The notes under the pieces: generated by a model | The model's database searches: none | What the model was told of the DNA's origin: nothing | What the model saw: only the letters and a program-made list of their open reading frames with translations | Translations under genes and position numbers: made by a program | NCBI GenBank assembly: GCA_013297885.1 | Contig: JAAFIR010000034.1 | Location: forward strand, 1 to 57,883 | DNA length: 57,883 bases | DNA from: Leptospirales bacterium | GTDB taxonomy: Bacteria > Spirochaetota > Leptospiria > Leptospirales > Leptospiraceae | Direction: 5' to 3' | Part shown: positions 19,908 through 28,360 of the stretch, in pieces | Position numbering within the stretch: position 1 is the first letter of the stretch | Layout of the letters: the number at the start of each line of letters is the position of its first letter

Positions 19908-21144
19908 ATTAGCTTTTGGCACAAAAGAAATTTTAAACTCAATTGGTTTTATCGTAAACTCTGTTCTAGGTGGTGTTAAAGAAAGTTTACAAGTAGGATT
20001 AAATTGGACTGCTGATAGATTTGATAATCTTTCTGATGAAAAGATTTTACAATTTGAAGATTTACCTGTTTTATTTCAAAAAGCATCAGAGAGTTTACAA
20101 AATACTGCATATTTAACTACAAATGGTATGAATGTTGCAATTGAAGAAACCACAAAAGCATTCAATTTAGCAAAAGAATCAATAGATATAGCTGATGACT
20201 ATACAACTAAAGCTCTATATGAAAACAAAGTCATCTCAAGTATTTTGGGAAGTAGTCATGATAGTTTACTTTCATTTTCAAAAATAAAACTAAGTTTAAG
20301 AATCAATAATGAAGATGTTTCAGTAGAAACTTGTCTAGAAAATTTCAGGAATTCAAATCTCCAAAAAGCAATTCTTTATATACCTGGACTATTTTGTGAT
20401 GAAAAACTTTGGATAAAAACTTCTGAGGATGATGGTGGTCTTGGAGATTATTATTTGAATAAAGGTTATTATCCATTTTATATCAGATACAACCAAGGAG
20501 CACATATTTCTGAAAATGGAAAACTATTGGAAGAATTAATTAGAAAAATTTATGAACAATCACCTAATATTGATTTGTCGATAATCTCTTATAGCCAAGG
20601 TGGTTTGGTTTTAAGATCAGCACTTTATTATGCAAAAGATAAAAATGAAACATATGTAAAAAAAATAAAAAAAATTGTTTTAATAAGTTCACCAAATGGC
20701 GGTTCTTATATTGAGAAAATTGGATTTTGGGCAGGGATTATTATGCAAGCTTCTCCATTTTGGTATTTAAAAATTGCCGGTATAATTGGAAATTTGAGAT
20801 CAGATGCAATTAAAGATTTATCTCACGGAGTTATTCGAGAATATGATTGGAAAACAGGAAATCAAGTTTCAAGATATAATAATCCATATTATTTTGGTGA
20901 ATTGGATGATTTAGATGTTTATCAAGTTTATAGTTTTGCATTTCAAAAAGAAAATCTTTTTGGTTTATTTTTTGGTGATGGGATAATTGAAAAACCAAGC
21001 CTCGAAGCACTAGACCAAATTTATTTTTCAAAATTTGATGCAAAAGAAAATAGAACTCATGTAATTTATGAAGCTAATCATTATAAAATTATGAATCTAC
21101 CAGAATTGTACGATTATTTGGATTCTATTTTTTCAAAAGAATGA
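19891..21144 (+). CDS. Alpha/beta-hydrolase, lipase/esterase-like
   Basis: A 417-residue protein. Residues 1-110 are helical without a signal peptide. From about 160 there is an alpha/beta-hydrolase domain starting 'AILYIPGLF', the oxyanion strand. The nucleophile elbow is 'SYSQGG' with Ser235, where the usual first Gly is Ser. 'ISSPNGGSYIEKIG' resembles the PGAP1/DUF676 lipase group. A candidate His is 'EANHYKI' near the C-terminus. It probably hydrolyses a lipid or ester; the substrate is unknown. It overlaps its upstream neighbour by 17 bp and recG by 4 bp. Confidence 0.75.
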   Translation: MEKNSELAFGTKEILNSIGFIVNSVLGGVKESLQVGLNWTADRFDNLSDEKILQFEDLPVLFQKASESLQNTAYLTTNGMNVAIEETTKAFNLAKESIDIADDYTTKALYENKVISSILGSSHDSLLSFSKIKLSLRINNEDVSVETCLENFRNSNLQKAILYIPGLFCDEKLWIKTSEDDGGLGDYYLNKGYYPFYIRYNQGAHISENGKLLEELIRKIYEQSPNIDLSIISYSQGGLVLRSALYYAKDKNETYVKKIKKIVLISSPNGGSYIEKIGFWAGIIMQASPFWYLKIAGIIGNLRSDAIKDLSHGVIREYDWKTGNQVSRYNNPYYFGELDDLDVYQVYSFAFQKENLFGLFFGDGIIEKPSLEALDQIYFSKFDAKENRTHVIYEANHYKIMNLPELYDYLDSIFSKE

Positions 21145-23210
21145 AATTAGAAGATTCAATTTCAAAACTCACCGGAATTGGACCAAAAAAACTCAAAGCT
21201 TTAGAATCAATTTCTATTAAAACGATTTCAGAATTGTTAAATTATTTTCCAAGAAGATATATTGATAGAAATTTTTCAGATACTATCTTATTAAAACATG
21301 GAGAGATTGTAACCCTTATCGTTACAGTAATTGATTCTTATCTAGCACATGGAAAAAGATCTAGACTTCTTGTTGGAGTTAAAACAAAAAATCATGAAAG
21401 AATTAGTTTGGTTTTTTTTAGTGGAGTAAATTATTTTCAATCTGTTTTTAAAACAGGAATGAATTTAGTCATATCTGGAAAATTGGAATATTTCCGTGGA
21501 CTGCAAATTTCTCATCCAGATTATGAAGTGATTTCTTCAGAAACAGAAGAAGATTTCGTTCATGCAGGAAGAATTATTCCGCTTTATAGTTTAACTGAAA
21601 GTATGAAACGAGACGGAATTGATTCTCGTTCATTAAGAAAATTAATGATTCAAATAGTAGATGAAATGAATCAGAAAAAAATTTTAATTTCAGAAATTTT
21701 ACCAAAACCTATTTTAAAAAAAAGAAATTTGCTAGATAGAAATTCATCTTATTCAGAAATTCATTTTCCAACTGATGATAAAAAATTACAAGAGGCAAGA
21801 AAAAGATTTGCTTATGAAGAATTTTATTTTTTTCATTTGCTGATGAATTTTAAGAAAAAAGAAAGAGAAAAAATCAAACGTAAACTATGGGCATTGCCTC
21901 ATTCTCAAACTGCTGAATTAATTGAAAAAAAACTTCCATTTGAATTAACACCAGATCAAAAATCAGCAATCCAAAAAGTTACATCTCTTTCCAAATCTGA
22001 TATTCCTTACGCTTGTCTTTTACAAGGAGATGTTGGCTCTGGTAAAACGATCACTGCTTTAGAAATTGCACTTCATTATATTGATAACGATGTTCAAGTT
22101 GTGTTACTTGCACCAACAGAAGTTTTAGCAAGACAACATTATTCTACAATTCAAAATTTATTATCGCACTCGCCGTTTATGAAAATGGATTTATTTGTGG
22201 GAAAAGAAAAAGAAAAAACTAGAAAAGAAAAAATTGGAAGATTAAAAAGTTCTGAAACACTTCTGGCAATTGGAACTCATACACTTTTTCAAGATGATAT
22301 TGAATTTGCAAATTTGGGTTTAGTGATAATTGATGAGCAACATAAATTTGGCGTGGAACAAAGAGAGTCCATCAGACTAAAAGGAAAAAATCCTGACATA
22401 CTTGCAATGACAGCAACTCCAATTCCAAGAACACTAAGTCTCACTTTTTATGGAGATTTGGAATTGGTGTTAATTAAATCCAAACCAAAAAACAGAAAAG
22501 AAATTCAAACCAAATGGATTAAAGAAGACAAACGTGCTTTAGTTTATAATTCAGTAAAAAAATATTTGAACCAAGGGCGACAAGCTTTTATCATTTATCC
22601 ACTTGTGGAAGAATCTGAAAAAGTCGATTTGGAATCTTGTATTGAAGCTTATGAAAGATTAAAAGAATTAGAATTTAAAGAATACAATGTTGGACTAATT
22701 CACGGAAAAATGCCTCAACAAGAAAAAGAAAGAGTGATGGTGGAATTTAAAAAAAATAATATTCATGTTCTAGTTGCAACAACAGTTATCGAAGTGGGAA
22801 TTGATATTCCAAATGCAAATGTTCTTGTAATAGAAAATGCAGATCGTTATGGAATTTCACAGCTTCATCAGCTCAGAGGTCGTGTGGGTCGAGGAGAACA
22901 CGAAAGTTTTTGTATAATGATCACAGCTGAAAAAGTTACAGATGAAGCTACTGAGCGTTTAACAGCATTAACCCAGAGCAACGATGGATTTTATCTTGCT
23001 GAAGTGGATTTAAAACTTCGCGGACCAGGTGAGCTTTTGGGTCTTCGTCAAAGTGGTCTTCCCGATTTTAAAGTTGGGGATATTATCAAAGATGAAAAAC
23101 TTGTTGTGGAAGCCCGTGAAGATGTTTTGGAATTTGGTTCAATTGGTGATATGGAAAAAATAGAAATGCGAAATCGTTTCACTGAAGGTAGAATTTTATT
23201 CCCAAATTAG
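21141..23210 (+). CDS. recG: ATP-dependent DNA helicase RecG
   Basis: This 689-residue branched-DNA translocase remodels stalled forks and Holliday junctions. An N-terminal wedge/OB domain starts 'LTGIGPKKLKALE'. The helicase motifs are 'LLQGDVGSGKT' (I), 'IDEQH' (II), 'MTATPIPRTL' (III), 'ATTVIEVGIDIPNA' (V) and 'QLRGRVGRG' (VI). Length and motifs are standard. It overlaps the lipase-like gene by 4 bp (ATGA) and is the last gene of the lon-recG run. A type A palindromic element begins two bases after its stop codon. Confidence 0.96.
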   Translation: MKLEDSISKLTGIGPKKLKALESISIKTISELLNYFPRRYIDRNFSDTILLKHGEIVTLIVTVIDSYLAHGKRSRLLVGVKTKNHERISLVFFSGVNYFQSVFKTGMNLVISGKLEYFRGLQISHPDYEVISSETEEDFVHAGRIIPLYSLTESMKRDGIDSRSLRKLMIQIVDEMNQKKILISEILPKPILKKRNLLDRNSSYSEIHFPTDDKKLQEARKRFAYEEFYFFHLLMNFKKKEREKIKRKLWALPHSQTAELIEKKLPFELTPDQKSAIQKVTSLSKSDIPYACLLQGDVGSGKTITALEIALHYIDNDVQVVLLAPTEVLARQHYSTIQNLLSHSPFMKMDLFVGKEKEKTRKEKIGRLKSSETLLAIGTHTLFQDDIEFANLGLVIIDEQHKFGVEQRESIRLKGKNPDILAMTATPIPRTLSLTFYGDLELVLIKSKPKNRKEIQTKWIKEDKRALVYNSVKKYLNQGRQAFIIYPLVEESEKVDLESCIEAYERLKELEFKEYNVGLIHGKMPQQEKERVMVEFKKNNIHVLVATTVIEVGIDIPNANVLVIENADRYGISQLHQLRGRVGRGEHESFCIMITAEKVTDEATERLTALTQSNDGFYLAEVDLKLRGPGELLGLRQSGLPDFKVGDIIKDEKLVVEAREDVLEFGSIGDMEKIEMRNRFTEGRILFPN

Positions 23211-23211
23211 T

Positions 23212-23370
23212 TGGGCGATTCATCGCTTAACTTCGTTTAAGCGATATCGGGCTTTTCGCTACTTCTTTGGACTTGTTGGGAGACAGTGGGTTTTAACCCA
23301 CTGCCCTAAGTCCAAAGAAAAGCTGCAATCCCTATTCTCTCGGAAGAGAGAATGGGCTTGAACGGAGTTA
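23212..23370 (+). repeat. Composite palindromic element, copy 2 (type A)
   Basis: Starting just after the recG stop it reads GGGCGATTC, hairpin ATCGCTTAA/TTAAGCGAT, the box GGGCTTTTCGCTACTTCTTT, a large nested hairpin, then GCTGCAATCCC. In the nested hairpin TTCTTTGGACTT pairs with AAGTCCAAAGAA around an inner CAGTGGGTT/AACCCACTG stem. A further small hairpin (ATTCTCTC/GAGAGAAT) follows at 23334-23353. It probably ends recG transcription. The remainder to 23468 is featureless. Confidence 0.8.
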
Positions 23371-23468
23371 AAGAGATGGGGACACTTGCATTGAAAAATT
23401 TTCTAGATTTAAAAGCTAATTTTAATTCGTAGAATTAAATATATAAATTTAAGTATAAAGGTTTAATC

Positions 23469-23792
23469 ATGGACTACAAAGAATTTGAAGAAATGGGATT
23501 GTACAAAAAAAAAGAAAATGCCTTGCAAAGAGTAAGAGAGTTATATCTAAGCGGCAAATCAATTCTTGAAATAAAAGATTTGATTAAATCAGAATCCTTG
23601 ATTGCATATCTAGCAATTACTGATATTGGACTTTTTATCTTAGAATGCTTTTGTCTTGAATCTGGTAGCTTAATGTTACTTATGACCTTATTCACTATTA
23701 GACAAGATAAAGATTATGAAAGGCATGTGAATTTTTATAATCAAAGAATAATAACTCTCATCGAAGAAAATAAATCTAAATGGAATGTTTAA
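23469..23792 (+). CDS. Small tandem paralogue 1, unknown function
   Basis: A 107-residue protein, paralogous to the next gene. Both share 'KKENA', 'VRxLYLxGKSIxEIKDLIKSESLI' and a hydrophobic 'ECFCL...MTLF' segment. The central GKSIxEIKDLI resembles a helix-turn-helix-like stretch, but no known family is evident. The C-terminal half has a hydrophobic stretch too short for confident membrane assignment. The two copies have diverged, so the duplication is not recent. The setting, beside immunity-like proteins and dead mobile genes, suggests accessory DNA. Confidence 0.55.
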   Translation: MDYKEFEEMGLYKKKENALQRVRELYLSGKSILEIKDLIKSESLIAYLAITDIGLFILECFCLESGSLMLLMTLFTIRQDKDYERHVNFYNQRIITLIEENKSKWNV

Positions 23793-23828
23793 AATAGATC
23801 AATTAAACTTTACTAGAGGAGAATAAAT

Positions 23829-24131
23829 ATGTTTGAAGAAGTATACACAAAAAAAGAAAATGCAGTCCAAATAGTTCGAGATCTATATTTAAATGGTAAG
23901 TCAATTATAGAAATTAAAGATTTGATTAAATCAGAATCATTAATTGAATTTGATCTAAATAGCAATACTGCAATTGGAATATTTATGATTGAATGTTTTT
24001 GTCTTGATTGGTGTCTAAATTTAATTATGACCTTATTCTCCCTAAAACCAGATCAACCAGACTATGAATATTATTTGAATCATTGGAGCAAAGAAGTAGC
24101 AAACCTCATAAAAGAAAGTAAACCAAAATAG
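23829..24131 (+). CDS. Small tandem paralogue 2, unknown function
   Basis: A 100-residue copy of the preceding protein with the same 'GKSIIEIKDLIKSESLI' core and 'ECFCLDW' motif. A good Shine-Dalgarno (AGAGGAG, 3 bp spacing class) precedes the ATG. The 36 bp gap between the copies supports one transcript. Function unknown; a role as immunity or antitoxin partner is only a guess from the surroundings. Confidence 0.55.
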   Translation: MFEEVYTKKENAVQIVRDLYLNGKSIIEIKDLIKSESLIEFDLNSNTAIGIFMIECFCLDWCLNLIMTLFSLKPDQPDYEYYLNHWSKEVANLIKESKPK

Positions 24132-24152
24132 AATGTATAAAATAATAGAGTT

Positions 24153-24806
24153 ATGAAAAAATTTGAAATTTTAATATCAAATTTTTTATTTTTATCTTTC
24201 CTAAGCTGTGAAGATAAAGTCAAACAAGAAGAAGTAAAAGTAAACATTGATAAAGAAATTGGATATGTTTCGTTTTGTGATAAGTTGAATGATTCAATAA
24301 AAGGAAATAAATTTATTGAGTTCATCAAAGAATTTAAAAATTGGGGCTCAAGAAACTCAAATATTCAAATCAACGATAGAGGATTCGTTATAGAAAGATA
24401 CGATGAAAATTGTAAGACTATTCATATTGAAGATAAAAAAGGTAATATAATCGGAGCTAAAGAAAAATGCACACGTGAACCAGATAGAAAAACTAAACAA
24501 TTTATTAATGAAAAAGGGGAACTCTATTTAAAAGAGTTTAATGTGAGAAAAAAAATTACAAATTTATTATGTGATGTAGTATTTTTCTCTGGTGATGGGC
24601 AGAATGATATTTACATTGGCTTTGATAATTATTTTTATATTTATCATTTTTTCTTTGGCATATCTGCAACTTATATAGATGAATCAGTTTTTATCAAAGA
24701 GAATAAGAAAGTCAAAAATAATAAACGAGAGAATATAGAATACAAATTAAAAAGAAAAAATGATAGTATTTATTTAGTCAAGATGATTTTTTTGATGAGA
24801 ATATAA
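24153..24806 (+). CDS. Putative lipoprotein
   Basis: A 217-residue protein with a leader ending 'LSFLSC', giving a lipidated Cys at residue 19 followed by EDK. The mature part is charged, with beta-strand patterns and several cysteines. The C-terminal part is Lys/Asn-rich and ends 'MIFLMRI'. No family is recognised. It lies 21 bp after the second tandem paralogue, so the three may form an operon. The AT content is as high as the surroundings. Confidence 0.55.
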   Translation: MKKFEILISNFLFLSFLSCEDKVKQEEVKVNIDKEIGYVSFCDKLNDSIKGNKFIEFIKEFKNWGSRNSNIQINDRGFVIERYDENCKTIHIEDKKGNIIGAKEKCTREPDRKTKQFINEKGELYLKEFNVRKKITNLLCDVVFFSGDGQNDIYIGFDNYFYIYHFFFGISATYIDESVFIKENKKVKNNKRENIEYKLKRKNDSIYLVKMIFLMRI

Positions 24807-24993
24807 CTTTAATAGCATGAGTAAAAAATATTCAATAATTAATCAAAGCTAGAATAAAATTATTGAAATCTTCAGAGAAAAAAGTTGTAGCAAAAAAAAG
24901 AAAAAAGATTTGAAGAATAAATAAAGTTTGCAAAAAAACGAACTTATCTGAACTTTTTGCACTAAACAATATTTACATTATAATCTAAAATTT

Positions 24994-25251
24994 ATGTCAG
25001 AAAAAATTCCATTAACAGATAATTTTTTATTTAAAGCAATATTTTCAGAGCATGAAGATATGCTTTTGGATTTATTAAATTCATTTCCAAAATTTCAAAA
25101 TGAAAAAATGATTTCGAAAATAAAAGTTTTAAATCCAGAACTTCCAAAAGCAACTGAATTAGAAAAACTTTCTATTTTGGATATTCATGCGTTCAGAAGA
25201 CAGACCAGCCCTGAGGGCGTGTGCAGTTTTACAAACATGCACATTGACTGA
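24994..25251 (+). pseudogene. Truncated Rpn/PD-(D/E)XK nuclease-family protein
   Basis: The first ~65 residues match the N-terminus of Rpn-type (PD-(D/E)XK transposase-like) nucleases: 'TDNFLFKAIFSEHEDMLLDLLNSF' and 'VLNPELPKATELEKLSILDIHA'. The full family runs to about 280 residues, with the catalytic D-E/Q-K just after the 'LDI' strand. Here the sequence breaks at that point into less AT-rich DNA and a stop. The nuclease core is therefore lost. No remaining piece of the gene is seen downstream. Confidence 0.7.
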
Positions 25252-25290
25252 CGCTTCGCTAACAGAAGACTGATAGCTTCTTTAAAAAAT
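25190..25290. repeat. Short GC-richer segment with CAGAAGAC repeats
   Basis: This ~100 bp segment interrupts the Rpn gene. It contains CAGAAGAC at about 25195 and again at about 25263, a TGTGCA/TGCACA pair (GTGTGCAGTTTTACAAACATGCACA) and GACGCTTCGCT. It is clearly less AT-rich than its surroundings. It looks like an inserted repeat fragment or recombination scar. Confidence 0.45.
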
Positions 25291-25404
25291 AAAATTTTAC
25301 TTTACAAAACGTTTCATTAATTATATAATTCTTTAGGGAATAATTATAAATTTCTTAACACTACTTTTGATATTCTAGGAAGTTAAAAGGAAAATTAGCG
25401 AACT

Positions 25405-25809
25405 ATGAAACTAAAATTAACTTCTTTTAAATCTTTGGGAGATATTCAATTTAAAATGAATATTCCAGATATAGAAAAAATTTTGGGACCCTTTACAAAT
25501 AGTTTTTACAGAAATGAATTTTCCAAAATGCCTACCTATTCTTTTGAAGCACATGGAATTTTTATTTTAGTAAATAAAGATTCTTTGTGTGAAGCCATCG
25601 AAGTAAGTTCTCCTTCTATAATAATTTTTGAAGGTAAGGAAATACAAGGTAATTTTAAAACGATATTGGAAGATTTTAAAAAGCAAGATATGAATTTAGA
25701 AATAGAAGATGCAGTTGGATTCACTTCTCACAAATTTGGCTTAAGCGTTTATTCCATTAATACTGTGATAGAAAGTGTTCTTGCATTTTCTGATGGGTAT
25801 TACACTTAG
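25405..25809 (+). CDS. Immunity-like small protein
   Basis: A 134-residue soluble protein. The opening 'SLGDIQFKMNIPDIEKILGPF' matches a pattern seen in many small proteins next to polymorphic toxins (G-x-I-x-F-x-M, then E-x-x-x-I-L-G). It is followed by a 'GIFILV...EAIEVSSP' strand pair, 'IIFEGKEI' and 'FGLSVYSINTVIESVLAFSDGYY'. This layout is typical of the alpha/beta immunity-protein group. No toxin gene is adjacent. The function is inferred from the pattern and location only. Confidence 0.45.
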   Translation: MKLKLTSFKSLGDIQFKMNIPDIEKILGPFTNSFYRNEFSKMPTYSFEAHGIFILVNKDSLCEAIEVSSPSIIIFEGKEIQGNFKTILEDFKKQDMNLEIEDAVGFTSHKFGLSVYSINTVIESVLAFSDGYYT

Positions 25810-25882
25810 TTAATTTTAAGGATTATTTAAGATTTATAATTGAAAACATATATTCTTTTTTCACATACTTACTCAAAAACCT

Positions 25883-26671
25883 TTGCTCTGTGAAGATGGG
25901 GTAACTTTTTTTAAGTCATTGAGAGATTGTTCAGATTTTTTAGTTCCTGAAAAAATAAATCATTATGAACCAATTAAATTTCCATTTCTTTCCTACGATA
26001 CTAATTTTTTAAATCAATATTGGGGAAGTAATACTATTTTTTTTAAAAATTCAAATAAAGTCGACGGAAGTATTTTTTTTAAAAAAGGGAGAATAAAACA
26101 CTCTGATTTTTCAATAGAATATCAATTAAAAAAAAAGTCTAAATCTATCTCAGAACTTACTAATCTTTTCAAAAAGCTTACAGAAAAATTTGAAATTGAA
26201 TTTGGATATTTACATATTTTGCAAGAAGAGGATTTGAGATTAGCTAAAATCAACAATACAAAAGTTGCAGATTCAATTCATGTAAGTTCATTAGTTCTAC
26301 ATAAATATATACCAGATTTGTATTTATGTAATTTATACGTTGGTAAGTTTACAGAAGAATTTGGTATGAAAAATCTTCTTTCAATTCCAGCACCTGTTAT
26401 CGAAAAAATTTCAAATAACCAAGTTTATTTTCAATTAGTAAAAGATCTAAAAAACTTTAATTTAGATGAATTTAATCAAAATAAAAAGGCAATTAAAGAG
26501 CATTTAGGAATAGACTATTTTTTTCAAGAAACAAAAGGAATAGACTTCTCATATAAAAGAGTTTTTAAAGAAATTATTCCTGAACCAAGTAAGTCAATTT
26601 TTGCTATTAGTGATGGTTCTGGAGGTATGAAAGTGGTAGAAGTCGAAAATAAAAAAAATTTCCAATTATAG
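25883..26671 (+). CDS. Imm52/DUF3396-like immunity protein
   Basis: A protein of about 262 residues whose second half resembles the DUF3396/Imm52-type immunity domain. Matching features are 'GYLHI', 'PDLYLCNLYVGKFTEEFGMKNL', 'IPAPVIEKISNNQVYFQL' and 'IKEHLGIDYFF'. Related proteins neutralise secreted antibacterial toxins. The start is uncertain: the TTG at 25883 is the only conventional start, but the frame is open upstream to 25844 with no ATG. The 5' end may therefore be damaged. No toxin or T6SS gene is present in the window. Confidence 0.5.
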   Translation: MLCEDGVTFFKSLRDCSDFLVPEKINHYEPIKFPFLSYDTNFLNQYWGSNTIFFKNSNKVDGSIFFKKGRIKHSDFSIEYQLKKKSKSISELTNLFKKLTEKFEIEFGYLHILQEEDLRLAKINNTKVADSIHVSSLVLHKYIPDLYLCNLYVGKFTEEFGMKNLLSIPAPVIEKISNNQVYFQLVKDLKNFNLDEFNQNKKAIKEHLGIDYFFQETKGIDFSYKRVFKEIIPEPSKSIFAISDGSGGMKVVEVENKKNFQL

Positions 26672-26773
26672 AGAAAAAATAAATCATAGGTCTATAAATT
26701 AAGAAGAACAAAGCAATAAAAAAAATTTCATTTATTCCAATAAGAGATAATCAATAATAAAAAGTTTTTCTCT

Positions 26774-26925
26774 GCAAGCGTTAGTGATACAAAATGCCGC
26801 TGCGGGTGCGAAGCACGGAACCATTTTGTAGCACGACGGCATACTATTGGGGTGTGATACTATCATGAGACGAGAGTATATGCCGAACGCCCTTCTAACC
26901 TCCATCCTCTATAACCGATTCGCCC
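26774..26925 (-). repeat. Composite palindromic element, copy 3 (type A)
   Basis: On the minus strand it reads GGGCGAATCGG, a long hairpin (AGTATATGCCG at 26875-26885 pairing with CGGCATACT at 26837-26845), CGTGCTACAAAATG, then a hairpin with GTGCTTCGCAC, then CATTTTGTATCACTAACGCTTG. It begins 3 bp downstream of the amt stop codon and shares its inner stem with copy 5. Confidence 0.75.
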
Positions 26926-26928
26926 AAA

Positions 26929-28350
26929 CTAATTTTTATAATCTGGATATGCTTCGTTTCCATGTTCCAATAAATCTAGTCCAATAATTTCTTCATCTTC
27001 AGAAACTCTTAACCCAATAGTTTTGTGCATAACATAAAAAACTAAAAAGCTTGTGCAAAAAGACCAAGCCATTGCCATTAGAACACCAATAGCTTGGATT
27101 CCAAGTAATCCGAATCCACCACCATGAAATAAACCTTTTTGCCCACCACCAAAATCTGGACTGGCAAATAATCCTACACATAAAGTTCCAAATGCTCCAC
27201 AAACTCCATGTACACTTACTGCCCCAACAGGATCATCAATTACAAGTTTGTCTAATAATAAAACTGAAGCTACAACTAATAATCCAGCAAGAAGACCAAT
27301 AATTAATGAAGAAGTAATTCCTACATTATTACAACCAGCAGTGATTGCAACTAAACCAGCTAAACCACCATTTAACGTAATTCCTATATCGGGCTTTTTA
27401 AATAAAATCCAACTCAAAAACATTGCACTAAGTGCACCAGCACACGCAGACATATTTGTGTTCACTGCAATAATTGCAAAAGTTCCACCATCCACCATTG
27501 CAGTACTTCCAGCATTAAAACCGAACCAGCCAAGCCATAAAATAAAAACTCCTAAAGAAGCTAAACTCATATTGTGACCTAAGATTGGAATGATAGTGCC
27601 TTTTTGGTAACGACCGAGTCTTGGTTTTAAAATTAATGTTCCAGCTAGCCCTGCCCATCCCCCAATTGAATGAACAACTGTTGAACCAGCAAAATCAATA
27701 AAACCAAGCTTCACTAAATAACCTTGATTCTCAGGATAAAATAAATTTGACCAAGCCAGACTTCCAAAAATTGGATAAATGAGACCAGTCATTAAAACTG
27801 AATAAACCAGATAAGAAACAAACTTGGTTCTTTCAGCCATTGCACCAGAAACAATTGTTGTTGAAGTAGCAGCAAAAACCAATTGGAATAAAAAAAATCC
27901 ATATTTAGATGGATTTGGTTTTCCATTTTCAACAAGTAATGTGTCCTCTAGGTATTGAATTTTACCAAATCCAATCGATTCAATTAATTGAGGACCAAAC
28001 ATAATTGAAAAACCAATTAACCAGAAAAAAATACTTCCAAGAGTAAAATCAGAAAGATTTTTCATTAAAATATTTACAGCATTTTTTGCACGAGTGAAAC
28101 CAGCTTCTACAAAAGCAAATCCAGCTTGCATAAAAAAAACTAAAAAAGCAGACATGCAAAGCCAAAATAAATTTGTTTCAGATCTGAGAGTTTTAGTAGC
28201 AACTTCTAAAAGATTATTTTGTTCGTTTACTTTTTTGATTCCTTCTTCAAGAAGAATTATTCTATCGTTTAAAATTTCGTCAGGTTTTTTTACATCTTGG
28301 GAGAATACATAAGATATGAAAAAAAATAATAATATGGCTAATCTAGTCAT
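26929..28350 (-). CDS. amt: Ammonium transporter Amt
   Basis: A 473-residue Amt/MEP/Rh channel. A signal sequence and a ~50-residue charged extension ('EILNDRIILLEEGIKKVNEQ', coiled-coil-like) precede the usual eleven helices. Conserved motifs include 'FVEAGFTRAKNAVNILMKN', 'FDFAGSTVVHSIGGWAGLAG' (first pore His) and 'SVHGVCGAFGT' (second pore His). It imports ammonium across the inner membrane. A strong Shine-Dalgarno (AAGGAG) lies before the ATG. It follows the GAF-SpoIIE phosphatase gene by 10 bp, so the two are co-transcribed. No glnK/PII gene is adjacent, which is unusual. A palindromic element follows the stop. Confidence 0.93.
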   Translation of the reverse strand: MTRLAILLFFFISYVFSQDVKKPDEILNDRIILLEEGIKKVNEQNNLLEVATKTLRSETNLFWLCMSAFLVFFMQAGFAFVEAGFTRAKNAVNILMKNLSDFTLGSIFFWLIGFSIMFGPQLIESIGFGKIQYLEDTLLVENGKPNPSKYGFFLFQLVFAATSTTIVSGAMAERTKFVSYLVYSVLMTGLIYPIFGSLAWSNLFYPENQGYLVKLGFIDFAGSTVVHSIGGWAGLAGTLILKPRLGRYQKGTIIPILGHNMSLASLGVFILWLGWFGFNAGSTAMVDGGTFAIIAVNTNMSACAGALSAMFLSWILFKKPDIGITLNGGLAGLVAITAGCNNVGITSSLIIGLLAGLLVVASVLLLDKLVIDDPVGAVSVHGVCGAFGTLCVGLFASPDFGGGQKGLFHGGGFGLLGIQAIGVLMAMAWSFCTSFLVFYVMHKTIGLRVSEDEEIIGLDLLEHGNEAYPDYKN

Positions 28351-28360
28351 TTTTAACTCC

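Noticed and set aside
22320-22340. tRNA-like GTTCGA-type motifs scattered in the window
   Set aside because: All occurrences seen fall inside coding genes and no cloverleaf could be drawn; no tRNA is called.
23474-24328. Minus-strand ORFs opposite the tandem paralogues and lipoprotein
   Set aside because: They are mirror frames of better supported plus-strand genes.
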